Of a DNA stretch of 64,000 nt, positions 53,013-62,332 are shown in pieces. The notes beneath the pieces were generated by a model that did no database searches, was not told the origin of the DNA, and saw only the letters and a program-made list of their open reading frames with translations. The stretch comes from Mucilaginibacter phenanthrenivorans. Lineage in GTDB: Bacteria > Bacteroidota > Bacteroidia > Sphingobacteriales > Sphingobacteriaceae. Position numbers and translations under genes: made by a program. How positions within the stretch are numbered: position 1 is the first letter of the stretch; each line of letters begins with the position of its first letter. The stretch spans positions 665,426-729,425 of the forward strand of contig NZ_JAHVAP010000003.1 of assembly GCF_024721155.1 (NCBI RefSeq), read 5' to 3'.

Positions 53013-53145
53013 GACATTGATTAGTTTTAATTATCCCAAACATATACCTATTAAAATACGGCGGGAGTTAACCATCGTTAAGAAGGGTTAATTAGTGTTA
53101 ACGTTTAGCCGGTTTATGCTGATGAACTGCTATTTTGCATCGGCA

Positions 53146-54675
53146 ATGAAAAAAAGGATAAACCTGGTGGTAATATCAATGGCTTTTTGCACAACATTTT
53201 TGCTGTGCCTGCAGCTTTATTGGAATTACAAGGCATACCAGAGTTCTGTTAAGGCCTTTAAAAGTGAAAGCAACAGCGCGCTTAGTGACGCCGTTGAACA
53301 TTTAACCAATATGCGCAGGGATGAGTTTGCGGCCAAATATAAAACGTGGCTGGCCGATACCAGCATGGTTTCAATTACCTGCAAGGTAAATACTACCTAT
53401 CATTCAACCGTGTTTACCATTGCAGATAAACACCAAAAAGTAGCGGGATCAAAATCGATATCATTTAGTATCGATACTTTTAAACAACAGCTTAGCACCA
53501 TTAACAACACCACAAAAGCTTTTATTATCAATCACTTTGTTAAAACCAATGTTTATACCCAGTTAAAATTAAAGGAAGTTTATTTTGTGACCCAAAATTT
53601 AGGTGATAGCTTGAACAATGCCTATAAAAGAGATCGTTTAAACCGTGCCCAACTTGATTCTTTGTTTAAAGTTGAGCTTTTAAAAAGAGACATTAACACA
53701 CCCCATCGCTTTTACGTCACCAACTTTTCCGTTAAAAAGTTCAGTGAGGTTAATAAACCTGCAAAGGGCTACAGCTTTGCTACGCTGGCTTATAATTACG
53801 GCTTTTCTTCATCCCAAAAAGCCATCAGCGCATGGTTCCCGGATCCTGATCTTGTTTTTTTCAGGCAGATGAAATGGTTGCTGCTAAGCTCCCTGATCCT
53901 TATTGCCATTACAGTTTTTTGCTTTACCTACACGGTGAAAACTATTCTGAGGCAAAAGAAACTTGCCGAGTTGAAGAACGATTTTGTAAACAACATGACG
54001 CACGAGCTAAAAACGCCCGTGGCCACTATCAATATTGCTGCCGAAGCCATCCAGGATTTTAACCTGAGCAAGGCTTCGGCTGATGAATACCTTGGCATCA
54101 TCCGCCACCAGGCGGGGAACCTTACCAACCTGATCGACCAGATCCTTAAAAATGTAGTATCCGAACAGGAAAATATCAATCTTAACCTAACAAAAGTTAA
54201 TACCGGCGAATTGATCGGCAGGGTAATAAAGGATTATAAGCCACAATCGGCTGCCGCAAACATCAGCGTTAATTATAACAGTAGCGATCAACATTTAATG
54301 GCTGTGGCCGACGAGCCCCTTTTAAAAAATGCAATCGCCAACCTACTTGATAATGCTATAAAATACAGCGGCAACGGGGCTGTCATTAACGTAAATCAAT
54401 CCACAGAAAACAGCAGCATTATCATCAAAGTAAGCGATAATGGCCCCGGCATCCCGCAGCAATACCAGGATAAAGTATTTGATCGCTTTTTCCGCGTTCC
54501 ATCCGGAGATATCCATAATATGAAGGGTTACGGACTTGGTTTGAGCTATGCAAAAAGTATCATTGAAAGGCACAAAGGCTCACTTACCTTAATCAGCAAG
54601 GAAGGCAGCGGAACCGAATTTATTATCAGCATCCCATTAATTTACCATGAAGCAGGCCAAAGTTCTGTTGCTTGA
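53146..54675 (+). CDS. Membrane sensor histidine kinase
   Basis: 509 residues from ATG 53146 (an upstream in-frame ATG at 53095 would add a poor leader). Two membrane segments (about 5-27 and 245-265) enclose a periplasmic sensor of about 215 residues. HisKA with NNMTHELKTPVATINIAAEA (His286), HATPase with NLLDNAIKYS, VSDNGPGIPQQ and GYGLGLSYAKS. It overlaps the response-regulator gene by 29 bases, so the pair is translated together. Confidence 0.92.
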   Translation: MKKRINLVVISMAFCTTFLLCLQLYWNYKAYQSSVKAFKSESNSALSDAVEHLTNMRRDEFAAKYKTWLADTSMVSITCKVNTTYHSTVFTIADKHQKVAGSKSISFSIDTFKQQLSTINNTTKAFIINHFVKTNVYTQLKLKEVYFVTQNLGDSLNNAYKRDRLNRAQLDSLFKVELLKRDINTPHRFYVTNFSVKKFSEVNKPAKGYSFATLAYNYGFSSSQKAISAWFPDPDLVFFRQMKWLLLSSLILIAITVFCFTYTVKTILRQKKLAELKNDFVNNMTHELKTPVATINIAAEAIQDFNLSKASADEYLGIIRHQAGNLTNLIDQILKNVVSEQENINLNLTKVNTGELIGRVIKDYKPQSAAANISVNYNSSDQHLMAVADEPLLKNAIANLLDNAIKYSGNGAVINVNQSTENSSIIIKVSDNGPGIPQQYQDKVFDRFFRVPSGDIHNMKGYGLGLSYAKSIIERHKGSLTLISKEGSGTEFIISIPLIYHEAGQSSVA

Positions 54676-55327
54676 GGACGAGTTGCAGCTTGCAAAAATT
54701 GTAAGCGAAACACTCCGCTCGCGCGGGTTTGCGGTAACGCATGTAAATAACGGCGTTTTGGGTTTGGATGCCGCCCGCAAAAACGACTTCGACGTCTACA
54801 TCGTGGATGTAATGATGCCCTTTCTGGACGGCTTTACCTTTGTTGAGGAGCTGCGTAAAACCGACAAGCAGGCGCCTGTTTTATTTTTAACCGCAAAATC
54901 TCAAACGGAGGATGTAATAAAAGGCTATGCAACCGGCGGCAACGACTACCTGAAAAAACCCTTCAGTTTAGAGGAACTGATCCTAAGATTAAATGAGTTG
55001 TTGCGACGGAACGCAGCCATCCAATCGGCAGTTAGTGAGATCATAGGGCAGTACACCTTTTACCAAACCAGGCAGGAACTGTGGTTTAACGGCCAATTAT
55101 CGGGTAAACTATCCCATCGTGAAAATGAGCTGTTATCATTGCTCCTCCAAAACAAAAATCAGGTGCTTGATCGTAAGGCGGTACTGTTGAAGCTTTGGGG
55201 CGATGACAATTTCTTCAACACCCGCACCATGGATGTTTTTATCACCAAACTGCGCAAGCATTTAAAGGAAGACCCCTCAGTCGAGATCATCAACATGCGC
55301 GGAGTAGGCTACAAATTGATCTTCTAA
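54647..55327 (+). CDS. OmpR-type response regulator
   Basis: 226 residues: receiver domain (1-120) with Asp54 in YIVDVMMPFLDG and Lys in YLKKPFSLEEL, then a winged-helix DNA-binding domain (KLSHRENELLSLLLQNKNQV, RTMDVFITKLRKHLKEDPSV, MRGVGYKLIF). It is the partner of the kinase whose gene it overlaps. Target genes are unknown; the divergent thioredoxin gene is a candidate. Confidence 0.94.
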   Translation: MKQAKVLLLEDELQLAKIVSETLRSRGFAVTHVNNGVLGLDAARKNDFDVYIVDVMMPFLDGFTFVEELRKTDKQAPVLFLTAKSQTEDVIKGYATGGNDYLKKPFSLEELILRLNELLRRNAAIQSAVSEIIGQYTFYQTRQELWFNGQLSGKLSHRENELLSLLLQNKNQVLDRKAVLLKLWGDDNFFNTRTMDVFITKLRKHLKEDPSVEIINMRGVGYKLIF

Positions 55328-55350
55328 AAAACCTTAAGCTTTCCCCTCAA

Positions 55351-57105
55351 TTAAGCTTCCACACTCACCTTTTCGCCGATCTGTTGCCTCCACATGGCGT
55401 AGTACAGGCCTTTTTGCGCCAGCAGGTCGAAGTGCTTGCCCGATTCAATGATATGGCCCTTTTCCAGCACGTAAATATTATCGGCGTGCATAATGGTTGA
55501 AAGGCGGTGAGCGATCAATATGGTAATGTGGTTGTCCAGTACGGAAACATCACGAATAGTTTCGGTAATCTCTTCCTCGGTGATGGAATCCAATGAAGAT
55601 GTAGCTTCGTCGAACACCAAAATATCCGGTTTACGCAGCAGGGCACGGGCTATCGATAAGCGTTGCTTTTCGCCACCGGAAACTTTTACGCCACCTTCGC
55701 CAATTACGGTGCTCAGGCCTTTGTCGGCGCGGGCCAGGAGGGTTTGACAGGCCGCACGCTGCAGCACGTCCATACATTCCTCGTCAGTTGCGCCCGGGCG
55801 AACAAACTGTAAGTTTTCGCGGATGGTTCCCGAAAACAACTGCGTGTCCTGCGTAACGAAACCTATCTTCTCGCGCAGCTGATCCAGATCGATCTCCTTG
55901 CTGAGCGTATTGTTGTATAAAATATCACCTTCCAAAGGCTGGTAAAGCCCAACCAATAATTTCACCAAAGTAGTTTTTCCCGAACCTGACGGACCAACAA
56001 AGGCAATGGTTTCGCCCGTATTGGTTTCAAAGCTGATGTTATTTAATGCGTTACGATTAGCGGTTAAATGCTTGAACGTAACGTTATCAAATGTGAGGGT
56101 TTTTACTTTTTCAAGCAATACTGGTTTTTCTGGTTTTGCATCGATAGGCGTATTCAGGATGCCGGTAAAGTTTCCTAAGGATACTTCCGCCTCGCGCCAT
56201 GAAAGGATTACGTTGCCAAGCTCTTGCAATGGGTTAAACAGGAAGAACGAATAGAACAAAAAGCTGAAATATTGCCCAGGTGAAATGGTTCCCTTGAAGA
56301 TCAGCAGCAACAAAACCACTACCATCACACTCCGCACAAAGTTCACGGTTGTGCCTTGCACAAAGCTCATGCTGCGTACATATTTTACCTTTTTTAATTC
56401 AAGGCCGAGGATCTTATAGGTAGTATTATTTAGCCTTTCAATTTCCTGTTTTACCAGGCCAAGACTTTTTACCAGCTCGATATTTCTTAACGATTCTGTA
56501 GTTGATCCAGCAAGCGCAGTAGTTTCAGATACGATGCGCTTTTGAATTGTTTTGATCTTGCGGCTCATCGCCATACTTACAAAGGTGATGATCGGGATAG
56601 CTGCAAAATAAACCAGCGTTACCTTATAGCTTACATGTATCGAATACACAATCACAAACACCATCCCGATAAGGCTCACAAACAAAATGCTGATGAACGA
56701 GGTGATGAACTTCTCGCAATCCAAACGCACCTTTTGCAGGATGCCCAAAGTTTCGCCGCTGCGCTGGTCTTCGAATACCTGGTAAGGTAGTTCGAGCGAA
56801 TGGGTTAAGCCATCGGCATACATTTCGGCGCCCACTTTTTGGGTGATGATATTGGTAAAATAATCCTGGAAGTTTTTGGCTATGCGAGATACCATGGCAA
56901 CACCAATGGCCATGCTCACCAAAACAATGATGTTATGAACGTATTGGTCATATTGCAGCACGCTGCGTTTTTCAATCACACCATCAACAATGCGACCGGT
57001 GATGTAGGGATCAAGCAGGGAAAAACCGATGTTCAGGGCCGCCATGAGCAGTGCAAGCGCAACAACCCAGCGGTGTTTTGACAAATATGATAGTAGTATT
57101 TTCAT
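55351..57105 (-). CDS. ABC transporter, fused permease and ATPase
   Basis: 584 residues: six-span exporter membrane domain (about 15-310) and ATPase domain with Walker A GPSGSGKTTLVKLL, Q-loop VTQDTQLF, signature VSGGEKQRLSIARALL, and Walker B DILVFDEATSSLDS. This is the MsbA/LmrA-like exporter type; the substrate may be a lipid or drug. Convergent with the response regulator (23 bases). Confidence 0.93.
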   Translation of the reverse strand: MKILLSYLSKHRWVVALALLMAALNIGFSLLDPYITGRIVDGVIEKRSVLQYDQYVHNIIVLVSMAIGVAMVSRIAKNFQDYFTNIITQKVGAEMYADGLTHSLELPYQVFEDQRSGETLGILQKVRLDCEKFITSFISILFVSLIGMVFVIVYSIHVSYKVTLVYFAAIPIITFVSMAMSRKIKTIQKRIVSETTALAGSTTESLRNIELVKSLGLVKQEIERLNNTTYKILGLELKKVKYVRSMSFVQGTTVNFVRSVMVVVLLLLIFKGTISPGQYFSFLFYSFFLFNPLQELGNVILSWREAEVSLGNFTGILNTPIDAKPEKPVLLEKVKTLTFDNVTFKHLTANRNALNNISFETNTGETIAFVGPSGSGKTTLVKLLVGLYQPLEGDILYNNTLSKEIDLDQLREKIGFVTQDTQLFSGTIRENLQFVRPGATDEECMDVLQRAACQTLLARADKGLSTVIGEGGVKVSGGEKQRLSIARALLRKPDILVFDEATSSLDSITEEEITETIRDVSVLDNHITILIAHRLSTIMHADNIYVLEKGHIIESGKHFDLLAQKGLYYAMWRQQIGEKVSVEA

Positions 57106-57412
57106 TCGAATTCAAGAATTTCTGCAAAAATAAAAAAAGCAAAGCCCTAAGCACCTCATTCACTTTAATTTGACATTCGGAGTATGTAATGGCTTTATTT
57201 ATATGCGCCGTCTTTAGTTGCCGCGAAGCGCAGTTTATGTACCCACGCCGGCAAAGCGTTCCATTTTTACACATGGAACACCCGGAACACTTTGAAACAT
57301 GATGATTATCAGTCACTATACCGTCTGACTTTTGAAAGAAAGGCAAAGTTGGCTCCGAATGTAATTTGTGGAAACACTTAATGTTGCCCCCGCTCATAGC
57401 CGCGGAGGCCTA

Positions 57413-57530
57413 GTTACTTTTGGCTTGATCCAAAAGTAACCAAAAGATCAAGTCATCAGAAATGCTTCTTGGCGCACAAGGCCTTTTCAGCACAAATCCG
57501 CAAAAGCTGCGGGCTGGAATTTTTTTGCCG
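57413..57530. repeat. Dispersed repeat with GTTACTTTTGG inverted repeat
   Basis: Perfect 11-bp arms GTTACTTTTGG and CCAAAAGTAAC around CTTGAT (57413-57440), then CAAAAGATCAAGTCATCAGA and GGCGCACAAGGCCTTTTC. It resembles a repeat I associate with Sphingobacteriaceae intergenic DNA; only one copy is in this window. Confidence 0.45.
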
Positions 57531-57684
57531 GATTACCCTGTCGCTTTATCACCCTGTATGCAAAAACTTCCTATGCCCTATCCCACCGCTTTAGGCCGGC
57601 AGCTTTTTCGGCTTTTTCCCGAAGCTTGTCTGCTGACGAGAAAAAAACACTTTCGAAGCTACCCGCACCCAATACCTCCCAACA

Positions 57685-57720
57685 CCAAAAAAGCCACCCG
57701 CAAACAGCAAGTGGCTTTCC
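57685..57720 (-). terminator. frr terminator
   Basis: On the minus strand AAAGCCAC ... GTGGCTTT followed by TTTTGG, 20 bases after the frr stop: stem of 8 bp with a T-tract. Confidence 0.7.
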
Positions 57721-57739
57721 ATATAAATTCCAAAACAGC

Positions 57740-58303
57740 TTACACTGTCATAATATCCTTTTCCTTAGCGTCAGACAAAACATCCACCTTAACGATGTAA
57801 GCATCGGTAAGCTTCTGGATCTCGCCCTCGCCGGTTTTCATTTCGTCTTCCGAAACGCCTTCGGTTTTCAGCTTCCTGATCTTCTCGTTGGCATCCTTGC
57901 GGATATTGCGGATGGCAATTTTACCGGTTTCAGCCTCGGCCTTTGCCTTTTTTACCAAATCGCGGCGACGCTCTTCGGTTAGCGGCGGTACGTTGATGCG
58001 GATAATAACCCCGTCGTTCTGCGGGTTAACACCAAGATTCGCCTCCATAATAGCCTTTTCAATAGGGCCAAGCAACGACTTTTCCCAGGGCTGCACCACA
58101 ATGGTACGCGCATCGGGGGTGTTTACGCTGCCCACCTGGCTTAGCGGGGTCGGGCTGCCGTAATAGTCAACAAATATATCGTCGAGCATGGAAGGGCTTG
58201 CCTTGCCGGCGCGGATCTTTTGTAATTCGCCGTCGCAATGGTCAATAGCTTTGTCCATGTGGGCACGGGCGTCAGTAACTTGTTTTTTAATGAGTTCGCT
58301 CAT
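57740..58303 (-). CDS. frr: Ribosome recycling factor
   Basis: 187 residues, full length. HMDKAIDHCDGELQKIRAGK, SPSMLDDIFVDYYGSPTPLS, NDGVIIRINVPPLTEERRRD, and KKAKAEAETGKIAIRNIRKD. It splits the post-termination ribosome together with EF-G. Alone on the minus strand with its own terminator. Confidence 0.96.
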   Translation of the reverse strand: MSELIKKQVTDARAHMDKAIDHCDGELQKIRAGKASPSMLDDIFVDYYGSPTPLSQVGSVNTPDARTIVVQPWEKSLLGPIEKAIMEANLGVNPQNDGVIIRINVPPLTEERRRDLVKKAKAEAETGKIAIRNIRKDANEKIRKLKTEGVSEDEMKTGEGEIQKLTDAYIVKVDVLSDAKEKDIMTV

Positions 58304-58492
58304 TGTTTTGTACGTTTTGCCGACAAAAATAATAAAAAGTTTGGGAGTCCGAAAGTCTGCAGGGATAGTAATTCAGCTGGATGTTTTTGGGGCGGGAAAT
58401 GGCGGTGTTCCAAGTAAACAAGGCGTGCATCCGATACATTGCGGATACGCAGAACAGGTGGTACATATAGGTAACAGTTGTAACAAGCGGAG

Positions 58493-58524
58493 GACTGCCA
58501 ACTGTAAACCGCCAACTGCAAACT
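58493..58524. repeat. Short-word repeat, AACTGCCAACTGCAAAC family
   Basis: GACTGCCAACTGTAAACCGC then CAACTGCAAACT. Same words as 41678-41761. It lies just before the helicase island. Confidence 0.55.
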
Positions 58525-58557
58525 TTTTTAAAAGGATGTTTGTAGTACTTTTACATT

Positions 58558-58725
58558 ATGGCAGATGTATCCTTTTACCTATTCACCGATCAACCAACCA
58601 CATGCCCAATTTGCGGCACGCGGACTGACGTTATTTCAAGCTTCCTTCACACCCTACTTCAAATGAATGTTAATGAGTGTTTAAATACCCAATGTAAACA
58701 TGTATTTTGTGAGGTAGAAAATTAA
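58558..58725 (+). CDS. 55-residue zinc-ribbon-like protein
   Basis: A small gene from ATG 58558 to TAA 58725. It has CPIC (Cys16, Cys19) in TTCPICGTRTDV, and further cysteines at 41, 46 and 51 (NECLNTQCKHVFCEVEN). The two pairs suggest a zinc ribbon. The stop is two bases before the Nudix start, which supports a real coupled gene. It may tie the Nudix enzyme or helicase to nucleic acid; that is inference. Confidence 0.65.
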   Translation: MADVSFYLFTDQPTTCPICGTRTDVISSFLHTLLQMNVNECLNTQCKHVFCEVEN

Positions 58726-58727
58726 CT

Positions 58728-59144
58728 ATGAAGGAAGGCCAGAGGAAAATAATTGATGTTACTTGCGCCTTAATTATTGACGATCAAAATCGTGTTTTTG
58801 CCGCTCAAAGAAGTAGTACAATGGGCTTGCCATTAAAATGGGAATTGCCCGGCGGCAAAATTGAATCTGGGGAAACTGCTGAGGCTTGTTTAGTTAGGGA
58901 GATCCATGAAGAACTCAATATTGAAATCGAAATTGTAACAGGCCTTAATGCTAACGTTCACGACTATCCTTCGATAACGATTAAGCTTATTCCGTTTATT
59001 TGCAAGCACTTGAAAGGCGAAATCCTACTAAAAGAACACGCCGATTTTAAATGGCTAACTAAAAAAGAACTATTAGATTTGGATTGGGCAGCAGCCGATG
59101 TACCGATACTTCACAATTACCTAAACTATTTAAATGCAATTTGA
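58728..59144 (+). CDS. Nudix hydrolase, MutT/8-oxo-dGTPase-like
   Basis: 138 residues. Complete Nudix box GGKIESGETAEACLVREIHE with EL following (G43-x5-E49-x7-R57E58-x2-E61E62). VTCALIIDDQNRVFAAQR and LPLKWELPGGK are the MutT-like surroundings. It likely hydrolyses a modified nucleoside triphosphate or similar. It overlaps the large helicase gene by 11 bases, so both are translated together. The DNA is A+T-rich. Confidence 0.88.
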   Translation: MKEGQRKIIDVTCALIIDDQNRVFAAQRSSTMGLPLKWELPGGKIESGETAEACLVREIHEELNIEIEIVTGLNANVHDYPSITIKLIPFICKHLKGEILLKEHADFKWLTKKELLDLDWAAADVPILHNYLNYLNAI

Positions 59145-62100
59145 ACTAGGAATATATGAACAACTGATAACCAAACTAATTGCTAATCAATTAGGGTCAT
59201 TGAGCGGTGATAGCTTTTTTATCAAAAGAACCATCGTTGATAAAGAAGAGGCTTCAAGATATTTAAGTTCGTACTTAGCCGAGACAATAAGATTTGCCTT
59301 AAATGAGATTAAAGACGAAAACAAGCCTTTCCAGCAAATTGAACTATCTAACAAAATAATTCAAGTGCTTATAAATGAGCTGCCTAAATTAGGGTTGTCA
59401 GACAATTTGATAGATAATGAGGGCAAGATATTAGAGGCTGTTTTTTCTAAAATTGATTCTCCGTATTCAGACTTAATCTTTAACGAAAGGCTGAAACAGA
59501 TAACCCCATATACCCGCTTAAGTCAGAGCGAACTGTTTACAGGCAGTAACTCAGGAATTACATTAGAAAGTGAGATAAAAAAAGAAATACTTTCTTCTGA
59601 TGAGATTTGTTGGCTTGTGTCTTTTATCAAATTTTCCGGCATTAGAATTTTTAAGGAGGAACTGGAAGAGTTTACTAATAGCGGACGAAAGCTAAAGATT
59701 ATTACAACTACCTACATGGGGGCAACTGATGTTAAGGCTGTTGAATTCCTATCTAATTTAAAAAACACAGAAATAAAAGTTTCTTACAATTCAGAGCACG
59801 AGCGCTTACATGCAAAAGCTTATTTGTTTTTAAGAAAAACCGGGTTTAATACCGGTTATATCGGTTCTTCTAACATTTCGCGTTCTGCCCTAACAAACGG
59901 CCTTGAATGGAATTTGAAAGTTACCTCAAAGGAGATTAGTCACATTATAGATAAGTTTAAAAAAACTTTTGATACCTATTGGGTTGATAAAGACTTTGAA
60001 TATTATGAACCGGGCAAGGACAAACAAAAGCTTAATAAAGCTTTAAAACAGAATTCCAGTTATAAAGAGGGAATAACTACTTTTTTTGATCTAAAGCCAT
60101 TTCCTTATCAGGAAGAAATTTTAGAAAAGTTAAAATCCGAAAGGGTAGTTCATCAGAGATATAAAAACTTAGTAGTGGCCGCCACCGGCACTGGAAAGAC
60201 CGTAATTTCTTCATTTGATTACAAAAACTTCAGAGACAACCATCCTAGGGCGAGGCTGCTGTTTGTTGCTCATCGCAAAGAAATACTAGAACAGGCACAA
60301 ACTACTTTTAAGCATATTCTACGAGATGCAAATTTTGGTGATTTGTGGGGGGATGGAGTTGAGCCCGATAGTTACGAATATGTTTTCGCCTCAGTTCAAA
60401 CCCTTTCAAATCGAATAAATCAATTAACTCTTTCAGAGGATTTTTACGATTTCATAATTATTGACGAAGTACACCATATATCGGCATCAAGCTATAGACC
60501 AATACTTGAAAAATTTAAACCTAAAATTTTATTAGGATTAACCGCTACTCCTGAACGTGGAGATGGGGAGGATATTTTAAAAGACTTTTGTGGCGTTATC
60601 GCTGCTGAAATCCGGTTGCCAGAGGCCCTAAATAGAAAACTTCTTTCGCCATTTCAATACTTCGCATTATCAGATAATATTGATTTATCAAAGTTATCTT
60701 GGAAAAACGGCAAGTATGAGATCAATGAATTAACAAAACTCTATACTGAGGATGATCGTAGAATAACAGACATCTTAAATAACTGTGAAAAATATTTAAC
60801 CGATGTAAATGATGTAATTGCTCTTGGCTTTTGTGTTAGCCAGGAACACGCACGTTACATGGCCGAAAAGTTTACTTTGGCAGGATTGAAAGCTGATTAC
60901 TTAACGAGCAACAGTGAAGGAGATAGAGTAGAGTTAAGAGAAAGGCTTAGGAAGAAGGAGATCAATTATTTATTTGTTAGAGATATTTTCAACGAAGGTG
61001 TGGATATCCCAGAAATTGACACGGTGCTTTTTTTAAGACCGACAGAAAGCCTAACTATCTTTCTTCAACAGCTAGGGCGAGGGTTGCGCCTTGCACCAAA
61101 TAAAGATTGCTTAACAGTTTTAGATTTTGTGGGAAACGCTCGACCTGAATATGATTTTGAACATAAATTCAGAGCACTGGTTGGAAAAACTCATACATCT
61201 ATTATAAAGGAAATTGAAGATGATTTTCCGCATTTACCGTTAGGTTGTTCAATAATCCTTGAAAAGAAAGCAAAAGAAATCATTTTAAGAAACATAGCGG
61301 CAGCGATAGGTTTTAACAGACGTCAGCTAATTGTTAAAATTCAGAATTTCAAACATCAATCATTATCAACGCTAACGCTAAAACACTTTCTTGAATTTCA
61401 ACAGGTCGATTTGCAATTGATTTATAAAAAAGGAAGTTGGAAAAGGCTTTGCGCAGAAGCCGGTGTCATTGAAAACTTTAATGAACTTAACGAGAATGAA
61501 ATTACAAAGGGCATTAAACGCCTACTTCAATGCAACTCTATTACCTATTTAAATTTCATAAAGCAGGTTATCAAAAACAATTTCCTCATCAATGCTCAAT
61601 CTGAAGAAGAAAAATTGATGCTATTAATGTTGCACTATGATATTTGGCAGAAGGACGGTCCGAAGGCGGGTTTTACATCACTAAAGCAAAGTATACTGCA
61701 ACTTGGCAAAAATCCAAGAATGATTGAAGAGCTAGAAGAAGTCATCACCTATTTAATTGATAAGGTTGATTTTGTTGAAAAGCCCATTGATATGGATTAT
61801 CCATTCCCACTAAAAGTTCATAGCCGATATAATCGAGATCAAATACTAGTAGCCATGGGTAAGCACCGATTTGAAAAAGCAGTTTCAAATCGTGAAGGAG
61901 TTGCTTCAAATAATGAACTAAATATGGAAGCGCTATTTATTACACTAAAAAAATCAGAAAAAGAATATTCGCCTACTACCTTGTATGATGATTACGCTAT
62001 TAATGAATATCTTTTCCATTGGCAATCACAAAATGCCACATCACCAGAGTCATCAAAAGGGGTGTCTTATATTAACCAAGCTGACTTAAATAAAAAAATC

Positions 62101-62280
62101 TTATTGTTCGTAAGAGAGCAGAACAATGATGAGTTTGAACTTACAATGTCGTATGTTTTTTTAGGTGAAGCAAAATTTATTAATTCAAGCGGCTCAAAAC
62201 CAATGAATATTGAATGGCAATTACGTGAGCCAATGCCCGCTTACATTTGGAAAGAAAGCGGTAAGCTGGCAATCGGCTAA
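59134..62280 (+). CDS. PLD-nuclease / SF2 helicase / DUF3427 protein
   Basis: 1048 residues. Phospholipase-D (HKD)-like domain at about 130-285 with HAKAYLFLRK (His226, Lys228) and YIGSSNISR. SF2 helicase at about 315-665: Walker A ATGTGKT (350-356), DEVH (444-447), LTATPERGDG, and motif VI QQLGRGLRLAP (646-656). DUF3427 follows from about 700 to the end (typical AINEYLFHWQSQN, ILLFVREQNNDE, PMNIEWQLREPMPAYIW). This fusion is known in genomic defence islands and often sits by a Nudix gene. Counted G+C in one line is 33 %. Confidence 0.9.
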   Translation: MQFELGIYEQLITKLIANQLGSLSGDSFFIKRTIVDKEEASRYLSSYLAETIRFALNEIKDENKPFQQIELSNKIIQVLINELPKLGLSDNLIDNEGKILEAVFSKIDSPYSDLIFNERLKQITPYTRLSQSELFTGSNSGITLESEIKKEILSSDEICWLVSFIKFSGIRIFKEELEEFTNSGRKLKIITTTYMGATDVKAVEFLSNLKNTEIKVSYNSEHERLHAKAYLFLRKTGFNTGYIGSSNISRSALTNGLEWNLKVTSKEISHIIDKFKKTFDTYWVDKDFEYYEPGKDKQKLNKALKQNSSYKEGITTFFDLKPFPYQEEILEKLKSERVVHQRYKNLVVAATGTGKTVISSFDYKNFRDNHPRARLLFVAHRKEILEQAQTTFKHILRDANFGDLWGDGVEPDSYEYVFASVQTLSNRINQLTLSEDFYDFIIIDEVHHISASSYRPILEKFKPKILLGLTATPERGDGEDILKDFCGVIAAEIRLPEALNRKLLSPFQYFALSDNIDLSKLSWKNGKYEINELTKLYTEDDRRITDILNNCEKYLTDVNDVIALGFCVSQEHARYMAEKFTLAGLKADYLTSNSEGDRVELRERLRKKEINYLFVRDIFNEGVDIPEIDTVLFLRPTESLTIFLQQLGRGLRLAPNKDCLTVLDFVGNARPEYDFEHKFRALVGKTHTSIIKEIEDDFPHLPLGCSIILEKKAKEIILRNIAAAIGFNRRQLIVKIQNFKHQSLSTLTLKHFLEFQQVDLQLIYKKGSWKRLCAEAGVIENFNELNENEITKGIKRLLQCNSITYLNFIKQVIKNNFLINAQSEEEKLMLLMLHYDIWQKDGPKAGFTSLKQSILQLGKNPRMIEELEEVITYLIDKVDFVEKPIDMDYPFPLKVHSRYNRDQILVAMGKHRFEKAVSNREGVASNNELNMEALFITLKKSEKEYSPTTLYDDYAINEYLFHWQSQNATSPESSKGVSYINQADLNKKILLFVREQNNDEFELTMSYVFLGEAKFINSSGSKPMNIEWQLREPMPAYIWKESGKLAIG

Positions 62281-62332
62281 AGTTCACTTATATCCGATTG
62301 ACAGTAATTCACTCTGCACCTATCTTGGCTAA

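Larger units (their letters stand above)
57106..57739. other. 634-base gene-free region rich in palindromes
   Basis: No convincing gene on either strand; the open frames lack normal composition. It has the inverted repeats GTTCCAT/ATGGAAC (57258-57279) and GTTACTTTTGG/CCAAAAGTAAC (57413-57440), then a repeat-like stretch with AAATGCTTCTTGGCGCACAA, and ends with the frr terminator. Confidence 0.6.

Noticed and set aside
57189..57290. Possible tRNA or riboswitch from the local hairpins
   Set aside because: I could not find a cloverleaf, a CCA-type end or a known riboswitch core.
57462..57982. Open frames between the ABC exporter and frr
   Set aside because: They cross inverted repeats, the frr terminator and the antisense of frr, and give low-complexity products.
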